A stretch of 25,975 nucleotides of DNA from Apostichopus parvimensis. Taxonomy: Eukaryota > Echinodermata > Holothuroidea > Aspidochirotida > Stichopodidae. Numbering within the stretch: the stretch's first letter is position 1; every line of letters begins with the position of its first letter. The stretch covers positions 1 to 25,975 of the forward strand of contig KN885369.1 in assembly GCA_000934455.1 (NCBI GenBank). Direction: 5' to 3'. The notes beneath the pieces were generated by a model. That model was not told where the DNA came from, searched no databases, and saw nothing but the letters and a program-made list of their open reading frames with translations. Shown in pieces: positions 7,886-19,800 of the stretch. The translations under genes were made by a program, and so were the position numbers.

Positions 7886-10800
7886 CTGTTGGTGATCATG
7901 CAAATGAGAAATTAATCCACAATCACTTTACAAATTACAAGAAAAGCTAGCAGTTCTCAAAAAGGGATTTTCCTAGATCTTTCAAATTAGTCCCAGTCTT
8001 TGCAGAATATAACAAAAGACTATAACAAAAGACTATAAAAAAAAAACCATAACAAAAAAAATAACAAAAGACTACAACAAGAGACTATAACAAAAGACCA
8101 TAACAAAGACTATAACAAAGACAATAACAAAATACCATAACAAAAGACTAACAAAAAACTATAACAAAAGACAATTAAATATCTCAGTGTGGGTAACTAC
8201 GATAAGAGAGTCGGTAGAATGTTTTTCGAAATGTGAGCATGGGTGACCATTATCGGACTATCTAGCATATTCGGAGGCAATTGTTCAGAATTGAATTGAC
8301 AGGTTTTTCTAAACACAAAATAACTTCACTTTGACACAATAAATATTCCATCAGCAGCATCAGACAGCAAACTGGATACTTACGCAAAATTTGGATGTAA
8401 ACAGAGCGAAGATGTTGAAAAAGTTGTCGCTTTCAATATTCGCTGCATCTTCGCCGAAATATTTTGCAGTCTTCTGGAATTCACCCTCGGTTTCACCGAG
8501 TTTTTGTGTTAACAAGCCCAGTTGATTGATAGTGTCCTCTATGAATTCACTCACAGCGGCTGGGAAATTATCTTCAGCATCAGCTAACTCCTCCAACAGC
8601 AACTCCAAATCGGTCTTGAGAACCTACGGAAAGTAGACGTGAAATAACTCCTTCAGACGTAGCAGCTTTGATTACTAACGTTCACTTCCCCTTGAGACTG
8701 TATCAAACTATTACAACCAAATCTACAGAAATGTTCCGCACTTGACTGCTATCCCGATAGGTTTATCAAGACAAAGAAGAACTGGAGATAGCCTAGCCTT
8801 ACACTACACAAGATATTACTACATGTCAGTGTTACATTGTGCTTTGTTTAGTATCAAGGGATGTCTATGTACCAAATCCTGCCCACAAAACACTGCGATT
8901 CGGCCCGTGAAAATAAAATGTGGCCATACTGGTGTATTCTGTGGACCCTTACTGCCTTAAGCTTGAGCATTCTAGCGGCCAGCCCAACACATTGCTTAAT
9001 CTAAGTTAGTGAGATTTTGATTGTGTCTAGCCATTTGCTCCAACTTATACATTTCTCTGGCCCTTGTAGAAAGTTAATGGACACCCCTTACATTATAACG
9101 ATAAGGCTACCCAGAACTTTTCTATTAATAAGCGTACACAAACTTTAACCTTAAAAAAAAAAAAAAAAAAAAATCAGGAGGAATAGATAATAAAGTGAGG
9201 AAAAGGTGTTTAACCTTACAAAACTACCTTCAATAAAGATAGTACAACTTCACCTGTATTCCTCAATTCATTCCTTTCATTCCAAGGGAGTATATGGTAT
9301 TGCATAACCATAATTTAAGGTACAGCTGTTCAAATTGCTCTTACCTGCAACTGTTCCGAGAGCTCATCTAATTCCTCTCGGAGCGATCCCAGGCTGCTCT
9401 TCACAACCTTGTTCACCATCGTGATCTCGTTTCCAAATGCCAGCACATCGGGCACGTTACTGTGGACTGCCTTGGCTACCATATGGAGGAACGTTGACTT
9501 GTTGTCTGATGTTTTGGTCGTGTCGAGCTAAGATATATCACATCGACCAAAAGAAAGACAGATATAAGTGTCTCATCGATAACACATGAACAATGTAACA
9601 ATAAAAACAGCAAATATGATCCACATATCAACAAAATAAATACTAACTGAGAGATGCCAAAATAGGATTTGAAACCTTGTATGTTAAAGGGTGTGAAGAC
9701 TCGCGCAGAAAGAAACGTCTAATGCCGGTAATTTGACCTAGTTTCGAATGAGGTGTAACAGAAGTGTTAGACACCACCATCGATCCCAGAAAATGCACAT
9801 ACAGCTTGCTACCATCGTTAATTAGACACTAGTGTACAGTCAGTACAAACAGCTGCGGTCAATACCCACAGCACAGTGTACAAACGATACAGCGATGGAC
9901 ATCTCAGGTCCAGCTAAAGATAACAAGGTATCACGTTTCATTACTGTCTGCATTTTGTAGCGACAAGAGAAAAACTTCACTTGTAAGCAACGGAAGGTTA
10001 ACTTTTTAGAGATGGGGGCACGCTGTTTGGGGGAGTCTTCAGTGCCTTTAATCTAGTAAGCAATTGACTATAAAAAAAAATATATAAAAACATGAAATTA
10101 ATGTTCTTGCTTTTATATTGTGACTGATGTAAATCCCAAACCTGATTCTTCAAGCCAAATGAAAACCTAGTCTTTTGCTTTCCAAAACTACATTTTGAAG
10201 GAAAATTGAATGGGATGGGTTTCGAAAATGGCATGACGGTCTAAAATTTACCTCTGTCAGAATGCTGATCTTAAAACCAGTTGCTCCTGCGACTCTTTGG
10301 TTTCCTTGATTCATGTAGTTACCCATGGCCAGGACAAGCTGTTGTCATGGAAACAAATTAACATCATTACATATATATCAGATGAAAGGATATCTATAGA
10401 GACATGATTGACGATTTATAGACCGATGATATCATCAACCATGTCAAATGGCAAACTCACATAAGGACAAAGGTAATCATTTATTTAGTTTTACACTGTA
10501 TTTTTAACATTTCCTCTACTTTACATTGTGTAATTTTATCTTTGTTAGGTGTATTGGTTTTGTATTTATGTTTTTCGACTTTGTTTTTATGTATTATGTT
10601 TTGAAGCCTTTGCATATTGCGCTATATAAGTTGCATATTATAATTATTATCCACATCTCATCCACACTTTCCCTCTTATCGTCTTAGTCGGCCCGTATCA
10701 CTGCTCCAGACACAGCTACCGAAGGAGTAGCCAGTACTCTACGCACAACACTAGACTTCAGTTTATGGTACCTTAATTTACTGAGTGGTGTAGCATGGTT

Positions 10801-13800
10801 CCTTGCAAATCCTCTTAGAGTGACCAGTCTTACCTCTAATACTTTTGCTAGTTTCTGGCTTTCTCTCAGTTGTTTAGATGCTTCTTTGATCATGTTCAGT
10901 TCTTCCTCCATCTCGCCCTGCCTCTCTTTGAAGGTCGCTTTGAAGAGGAGAGCATCAATCCGTAACTTGTAACCCGGAATTTGGCTCAGCTAAAAAAAAA
11001 TGTATAAAAAAATGTAAAAACTATTTGAGAATTTTTCACTAAAAGTACATGTACATGGTAAAAGAAAACAACCAAAAAACAAGACAACAACAAAGAGGTA
11101 TTAATGGCAACTGTGGCAAATGCACGACCCTCAAAGAGGTATTAATGGCAACTGTGACAAATACACAACCCTCAAACCTGATAGATGAATGATGATATAG
11201 GATTAGGATTAGACATTTAGTGGATATAGGATTAGACATTAGGTTACTTTGTTAAAAACCATCTAACCTTCATCATTGTTAAAGTTAAGTGTCATTGCCT
11301 GTGTAACTTCCATTTATCTACAGACCTTGATCTATTAAAAAAAGATTGCATAAAAATCCACCAACCTCCAGTGCAAATCTGTCAGGTTCGGAAAGCTGTG
11401 ACTTCTTGGATGTAAACTGGTCCAACTTCAGAACCTAAAATGAACAAGAAAGACCTTGTATCACTGATAATCCACACCACGAAATGGCATCGTTCATGAG
11501 AACTTAATATCACAATAAACACAAACGAGCTGCTTAGAAAGAAAGGAATAAATAAAGAAATAAGTCAGTAAAAACAGACGGTTTATACCTCTAATTCATC
11601 GGGAGCAAATGTAGAGAGCTGTTTGATGTGCGAGACGGAGAAACGTCTAGTATCCATGTTGATGATGTCTTTCTTAATTTCCTCTATTGGCAGCCTCAGG
11701 TGACCAAGAAGAATTGCTGGAACCAATAAATGTGGAAATGAGTATTATCTGTTTGGGTGTGGGGGTGGGTAGGGGGGAAGAAGGAGTGGGTATAGTATAT
11801 TCATATTTACAATACATAGTGATTACCATTAGCTCTGAAACTGAAAGCTTTGCCATTACATGTCAGTGATCTCTAGTTCAGCATCTGCTAAAGTTTAAAG
11901 GTTCTTGATAGCATCCTGCTCTACACTTGATTGATCAACACGTTACTGACATTCTGGGTTCATGTAATTGTTGCTTTTGACTGCCCCCCCCCCCCGCAGC
12001 AAAGAAATGGCTAAGTGGGGATTGCTACCAACTAACGCCTAACTTAAGCCACTTTGTCGACCGCTGGGCTTGTAACCCAGAGCTGTAGTGCGGTGATAAA
12101 ATATTTGTAGATATGAGATAATTGTATTGGTGCATTGTGTCTGTAAACCCCAATCTTAAATAACACACGCTGATGTCACAGAATGGTTAAAATCCTGTTC
12201 TAGCCATAATTTGCCTCAAAATAAGAATTTTCTTTGGCTGTTTTCTATCATCTAAAATTTACCAGTCAGTTTTTCCCAATTTACATTAATGTATTCAATT
12301 ATATAGAAAAAGCCTTTTTTTTAATAATTATTAGTGGAATCCCTCCCCTGCTGCTTTCTGGGTTGTATAGAAGAACACTGGGGTGTGATCGCTGGTTTAA
12401 ACGGTACTGTGGCTTTGGATTGGTATCCCTCAGAAAAGAAACGATTATTAGGATTGCTACCAACTACTGGCTGGATATCTCAGTGTGGTATAGCGCTGGG
12501 CTTGTAACAGAGAGATCACTGTTTCATACCATGTTTTAGCCACAATTCCTTTTCTGTTCTCTTCCGTTAATGACAAGTTAACGAGGTGTAGTTACTGGTG
12601 TGAGCCGTGGGGTGGTAATGACTGTATGTGTAGTTATGAAGTTAGTGTACTGGTGGACTGTGACTATACCTCCAATCTAAACTAACACACACTGATGTTA
12701 CAATTTCAGTGAGCATTTCTTGAGCTATGACAACTTTGGGCGAATGAAAAATCTACCAGCATGTTAAGAATATAAGTATTAAGTGAAATCCTGGGTTAAT
12801 CAATTTACCTCATGTACCTAAAAAGGTACTGATAGGATTGTCAAACTTCCAATTTTATTTGATTCTCTCAGCTTAGAAATGCAAGTTACCGTGCAGAAAC
12901 TACCAAATTTTCTCCCAGCCATTTTTTTTTAGTCTACATTTCACACATTTTTACAGCTAAGCTGAAATCTGTCAGAGACTTACCAGTGTTGTGAGCTTTC
13001 TTGTGGTTAATAACAGAGATATGAGCCTTCTTATCCCTGGGACTGGTAGCTGGAAAGATCAAAATGGGTGAAATGTTTGAACAATTGTTGGAATGTGACA
13101 ATTGCACCTGTAATTTGTAACAAAGAAATAACTAAATCCAAGGACATTCTTAGCTGAAAGTCTCTGTTACCATGGCAATAGTTCCCTCTCAAATACTGTG
13201 ACATTTTCATTAGAATATTTAGTTAAATCACAAACAGCGACAAAGATCTCTCTCCGAGGAACGGTCCAGAAAGAAACAGAGTCATCTTGATAAATGGAAT
13301 ACAATCCTGGGGTCATTTAACTTGACATGATATAAGCATTGGTGAAGAAGTGGATTGGCCAGTTTGTTTACCTGCAACAAGAAGTTTACACACAAAGGTT
13401 CACAAAAAAGCAACAAATATATTGTAAACACATTCCACAAATGTTCAATACCAGAAAGCAGTGGATTGAATATCATTTTGTCTTTGAATAATATCTTTAT
13501 AGCAGTGATCTTTAATATTTGAACAATTCTCACTAAGGCATCATTTTTCTGGACAGGACTTCGGTGACAAGACCTCACCACAATTTGTTCAAAGGCATTG
13601 AAGACTCGCCCCAAACCACGTGCGGCCATCTGAAAAAGTTAACTTTGCGTTGCTTGCAAGTGGCGTTTTGTTTGTGTGGCTACAAAATGCAGACAGTAAT
13701 GAAACGTGATACTTTAATTGTTATCTTTAGCTGGACCTGATGTCCATCCCTGTATCGTTTGTGTACTGTGCTGTGGTTATTGACCGCAGCTGTATGTACT

Positions 13801-16800
13801 GACTGTAGACTAGTGTCTAATTACCAACAGTAGCAAGCTGTGTGGGTTTTTTTTCTAGGATCGATGGTGGTGTTTAACACTTCTGTTACACCTCATTCGA
13901 AACTAGGTCAAATTACCGGCATTAGTGATCTTTTTGCGCGAGTCTTCACACCCTTTAATACATATTTTACACCCCCCCCCCCCCTTTCCCATTATAACAT
14001 TATACAAATCACTGTCAGAGAACTCCTTGACTTCATTTGGGGGAACTTGTCAGTAATTTCAACCCAGATGTTTAACAAAGGAGGATTAAAAGTAACAAAC
14101 AACATTAAAGACACCATTTACCATCAGTGTATTAAAGTCAGTGTACTTTTAATCACTGTCTTTCATGAACTTACGTTTTGGTTTACTGACGGTGCTAAAT
14201 TTATCTTCTAATTCAAGATGTTTGATAACTTCATGCAGATATGCTTCATCCTCTCCAATCTATAGAAAGAGGAAAACGTAGGACTGAGTTACAGAAGGTA
14301 AAAATAAAAAGGCAAATTATATTAATATCAATCTTTGATACCGTACTTGAATCAGAGGCAAATATCTAAAAATATCTTAATATAAAAGCAAATATCTTAA
14401 GTATTATATTATTAAATATTTTAATACTAAATATAAAAGAAAAATAAAATTATCAACTTCGAGATCGGGTCCCATCTCTGTTAATACCAGTTCATTCTCA
14501 CATAATGGAATCGATAATGCGCCCCCCCCCCCCCCCCAACATGAAATCACATGATGGACACACTATTTGATACTCCTTTTAAGACTAACAACTGATATCT
14601 ATGCTATTACCTGTTTCAGTGCTGTATGTACTAACAGTTAAGGTGTACGTTGTGTAGAAACACAATTTTGAATATGGGAAAGTGCTAGTGAAGCATGCAG
14701 TCTGTGGGTACGTAATATTTAAACTAGCCTCCTAACACGAGACAAAAGAAAAGTATCTTTAACGGATGGTATTAGTGAACATATCAAATTGCCATGTTTA
14801 CAGGCCCTCATGTTTGATATCATCATATTTTCATACGTATGAGCTAAAAATGCAGTAGGTTATAGAGTCTCTCTTGACTCCAAAAGTTAAAGATTTACTG
14901 AATGGTAACTCACTGCATTCCAAATGGTGTTCTCTGTACTTTGAATCTTCTCCCAATTCAATCTCTTGACGTACATTTTCCCTGCTGTCGTCCATCCATT
15001 GTTGTTGTTATTGAAGCCATTAGAGGGGGGTGGAGGTGGGGGTGGGGGAGGTGGAGGGGGAGGTGGAGGAGCGGGTGGTGGTGGTGCTGGCAATGATGAG
15101 GACACCAGCTGTACGGGTGGTGGCGGAGGAGGTGGAGGTGGAGGAGGGGGCGGAGGGCTATCTGGCTTTGTGACTTGGTGATAAATGCTATCATCTGAAG
15201 GCAGTTCTGTAGAATATCAAAGATACACGGTTGAATTATATAAATGTGTCAGGTTTTCAAACTCATCTCATCAGACATTTAATTCAAGTGATTCACTGAT
15301 GCTCCCCACTGAGGTATGCTGTAGTTTACCTTTCCATTTTGTCAACAACATATGACATTCTTTGGAATGTTTACCTACGGGTATATTTTCAAAAGATGCA
15401 AAACCTTTTCTCCTCTTCATCTCACTGCATCCTCAATACAAATTAAAATTATCAATGAAAAAAATGAAAAGCCTGTTTCTCACACCTAAACACTAGGTAG
15501 GTATGTAGATAGGTGTGTTGGTAGGTGTGTAGTTAGGTATGAATGTAGGTATGTATGTATGTAGGTAGGTATGTAGGAATGTTGGTAGGTATGAAGGTAG
15601 GTGTGTTGGTAGGTATGTATGTATGCAGGAATGTAGGTAGGTATGTAGGTAGGTGTGTTGGTTGGTAGGTATGTATGTGTGTTGGTAGGTAGGTATGTTG
15701 GTAGGTATGCAGGTAGGTATGTAGGTAGGAATGTAGGTAGGTAGGTGTGTTGATAGGTAGGTAGATAGGTGTGTTGGTAGTCATGTAGGTAGGTATGTAG
15801 GTAGGAATGAAGGTAGGCATGTAGGAAGGCACCATCAATTTGCTGACCAACCTCAATAAATCGATCAATTCAAAATTTTAGCAAAATGAATCTTTGCCCC
15901 TTTGCATATTAGGTTGTGATCTACAATTGCCTGATTTAATCAATTCTTTTAAAAGACCACATGGAATCTCTACACTGAACTGGCATAAAATAGCACCGAT
16001 GAAGGTAAAGATCCTTTATCATCATTCATTCTCACCAATTAGAAGCATAAATTGGTATCAAATCTAACCTCGAGGTAAGTTTCCGTTGATGACAGATGGC
16101 TCTCTTGAGCTGAACGGTGACGAGTGTGACGACATGCCAGATGGCTTGGGTCTGTTGTTTGACGAGTGGCTCTCCTGATCTACAGACCTACTCGGATGAT
16201 GATGCGGTTTGATCTTTGCGTACAACTGTTGGCTTCGGTACATCGGAGGGGAACCCACCGGCGAATCCGGAGGGGAGAAAGCTGGGTTCGAACGGGTTCC
16301 AAAGTTCACGTCGCTGTAATGCTGAGACGGCTGTAGGTCGTCAAAGTTCTGCGGCGAGAAACTACCCCGATGGGACCTGTCGTGATCCTGATAACCTTGA
16401 GGAGGTTGGACATTGTGGAAGTGATGCTGCGGTCTCGATTCATGGTACCTCTGGGATCTGCCGGCCGTGTTGAAGTTGTTCAACGACCGACTCGACCGAG
16501 TGGAGCGTGGCAGGGAGAGGTGGCTGCGTGTGCTAGCAACGTCATCATCGCTGACCAGATCTGCCACTACTAGTCATGTCAGAGGACAGAAAATAGCTAG
16601 AAATTACTATCAATCAAAGTACTGTTAATCTTATGATTAGAGTGGGTACGGTAGGGACTGTTTCCTTCAGCATACATATTGGTTTTGATAATTGCTACAT
16701 TTTCAGGCAACCAAATTTGCTGTTGGGACAACCAAACAGTACTTAGGCTTGGTTGTCAGAAAAAATCCTTAAAACTTTGCCCTTCTCTAGATGCAATCAT

Positions 16801-19800
16801 TTGAAGTTACTTAACATGTTTTGCTGATAAACCTTTCCTTACTCTAGGAATTAATCACCATTATTAGAGGCTTTAATTACCATCATTTGAGGAATTAATC
16901 ACCATTATAAGAGCTGTCAAATTAACATCTTTTTTCTTCCATCAAAAGTTTATACTTAATTCATTATTGATCCTTACAAAATAACACATCAAAATATGTA
17001 CTTAGCTATCAATATACTGTAAATGCAAGGCGTAAATATAAAATGGAATTTTGCCGACAATTCTCCCCTCTGATCATTTTTTTTTAAGTCCATTATATAA
17101 GGAGAAAAAAAGACAATTACAATTCTTAATTGCCATGATGGTAATATCCCTCAACCACTGACACATTTCTACCATTGACAGGATTACACAGTGTTCGCAA
17201 AGAGTCACAGCATGACGGATGAGAATGGCTTGCCAAAGAGACTTATAGTTACCTAATGATTACATGTAACATAATTTCAGCACCTTGAAAACCTTTCACA
17301 GTTCATTTCTGATTAAACGAAGCTATCATATTCTGATCAAAATTTTTTTTTGACCCAACAACTGGAATCCTCAAGCAATGCGTGTTGCGTAGCCTCTGGT
17401 GTGGAACTACATTTTAAAGTTAATAATCCAGCTGCATTCAGACTCTCCAATCAGACAAGAAGTTTTAGAAATTAGGGAGCAGAAAGGACCACCTTCCTGT
17501 TCAAAATTTTCCATTCCTTTCCTATTTCATTGAATCCATCAGAATAAAAAATCCAATTTCAAGGAAAGCGTGGGTGAAATACACCTGTACGCACCGCAGG
17601 AAAAATGTTTTGGGTTAGGAAGACTTACCGGCCAACGGATTGAAGACGTAGAATCCCGATCTTCTGTACATATCACGTTCAGATAGGATAGGATCAGGGG
17701 GAAAGCTGGTGCGAGTATGGCGAGGCCGGGAGCGGGGTCGAGCAAGAACGGGTTTGTAATAGATGATGTGATCTTCAGGATGATAGCCGTTATCGATATC
17801 ATCCATCTGATAATCATCTGTAAGAGGAAAGCAGGATGAAAGCAGAGGCGGGTAGAATGAAGCATCAGGAGCAAGAAGAGTAAAAGCTTCAAGTTTTAGT
17901 TTCGGGATGGGGGGCGGGAAGGGGGGAGGGTGAATAATGAAGCAAATATAGCAAACAGAAGCGCTCTTCTGAAGGAAGACCATTATTACAAAAAAATGGA
18001 GGAGATATTACGGATTGAGAAATAGAAAACATTATGAAATATTAGTTAAAAATAACAACTTCCACTTCACAAGTTTTGTTTCTTCTGAATGGCTTCTGAA
18101 TTGTGCTAGCTTCTAGTATCTTAAAGACAAAATAGCATTTAATAATAAGTCATGATGGGTTACAATGAAATCACAAATATTACACTCTTCTGTATAGTGT
18201 GATTTACAGCTACTGGTGGTACCAGTCCACTGTTTGTACCAGTCTAATTTACAGAGCTCTTCTATTGGTACCAGTCTACTGTATGTACCAGTCTGATTTG
18301 AAGAAAACTTAAATAGCCTATTGGTACGAAACGTTTCTTTCTAAGATTTTTGAAGGCATATCATACTCATTTTCTTTGTTGACAGAACATAAACAGAAGA
18401 TTAACTTCATATTCCTTCCTCAAACGCATATCTGTTTTGAATACAATTTCAAGATGCTCCAATTTGGGTTTTCATTCTATGCAAAACCAATGAGCTTTTA
18501 TTTGTCCTAAAGTATACTAATCATTAATGGTGCACATTTATCTTAAATATCCAACAACACACTATGAAATGTGGTGCATACATGTGTACTAAAGTGAAGT
18601 GATATGAGAGATAGAGGGGGTGGGAGGGGGAATGGGAAAGGAGGATATATATCAATGCTTGATGATAATAGAGCATTGAGTCTGGATTGCTATTTATTCA
18701 CTACAGAACTGAAGACCATGGCAGATATCCCAATTACATAAACTCATTAATCTAATGACAGTTAAATCTGAGTTTTGTGTTTCTCTCTTTCTCTCTGTCA
18801 AATTTCTTTTCCCTTTTTGCTGTGAGGGTCCAGAATTGCAAATCAGTTTCCATGTTGTCATGTAACTTATCATATGAGTATTTGGTTCATTTACCATAAA
18901 CGTCACAATTTAATTTGTTATTTACAGAAAGTATGAAGTCCCTCCCAAATTTATGTCACTCGATGAAATTGGGAAGGAAGAGGGTTAGCTTGGTGAGACA
19001 GAACTGCAATATTTATTCTAGGTGAGCTAGATCTAGATCTAATTAGTGAAGAAGATGGATTAGTTAAACCTCATGATTCCAGTTTACAAATTATCTGAGA
19101 GTGCTAAGAAAGGTAATGTTACTTCTGTGCATCAGCTTAAAGATTAAAAGAGTTTCCAAAAGAAATGTTTTCCATATTTCTGTCAAGTGTCAAGTTAAGT
19201 TTTAAGGGCGACAATGTCAATATTTTGGCACCAATCTGTGAAAGCAGAATTGCAAGAAGACTGAGGTTATGAAGGTCAGACAATCTAAGAAAATGACATT
19301 CCCCACATCAACCAATATTACAGAAAATTGTGCTTGGAAACTAGCCCTAGAATATTTGTCTGTAAATTGATAGAAATATGCCCTGAAGCAGAGTCAAAAG
19401 AATTACATCGACATGTTTCAAAGTACTAAGTGAAATTATTCAGAAGAAGAAGTCAAACAAATTTATCAGGGTCAATCTTAAAGTGAAATTAATAGTACCA
19501 TCCTGTAACTCTAGCCCCCACCCCTCCCCTTTTTTTTCACAAGGTGCGACAAGCTTTGTTTAGGTTCTAAGATTTCAACAGTCTTCAAAACAAACACTCT
19601 GGTCAGGCACATTGCACAAAGTCAGATGAAATGAATTTCTTAAAGAAAAGAAATTTAAACTTTATTGGTGGTATGAATGGTTGTTAGTGGTGAACTTGAT
19701 ACAAAGAGACCAACTCAAAATGGAATATTAGTGACATAAGGAGAATCACTCTTTTAAATACCTTCATCTGAGGTGTTAAAATCATGCAGAACATATGCTG

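Larger units (their letters stand above)
11717..12983 (-). other. Delphilin intron with SINE-like copies
   Basis: 1267-base intron. It contains a C/T-rich stretch on the transcribed strand 40-75 bases before the acceptor (11756-11790) and two copies of a tRNA-Thr-like SINE (11985-12200, 12427-12705). Nothing else recognised. Confidence 0.75.
15207..16068 (-). other. Delphilin intron with microsatellite and possible exon
   Basis: 862-base phase-1 intron. It contains the tetranucleotide microsatellite at 15490-15835 and a candidate 57-base cassette exon at 15375-15431. Confidence 0.75.

Noticed and set aside
8008..8175. CRISPR-like array
   Set aside because: Units are 10-14 bases with no spacers, in animal DNA; a simple tandem repeat.
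12470..12540. Functional tRNA gene
   Set aside because: The anticodon stem and B box are damaged and no acceptor stem closes; a second diverged copy nearby points to a SINE.
13282..13629. Minus-strand 115-codon frame starting MAARGLGRVFNAFEQ
   Set aside because: Its start is the end of MITE copy 2, right after an acceptor-like ttttttcag. A 51-nt exonised piece is conceivable, but in the transcript's phase it meets a stop, and the product has no known relatives.
14902..15181. Plus-strand poly-Gly and Trp/Arg frames
   Set aside because: Antisense shadows of the CCN-rich FH1 exon.
15533..15868. 111-codon minus-strand frame of PTYLPTYIP repeats
   Set aside because: Translation of the tetranucleotide microsatellite.
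16216..16573. Two plus-strand open frames of 67 and 85 codons
   Set aside because: Antisense to the large delphilin linker exon, which has matching splice phases; the plus frames have none.
17539..17983. Two longer minus-strand frames over the linker exon
   Set aside because: They run through a good acceptor and donor into intron sequence; only 17629-17817 fits the phases of its neighbours.
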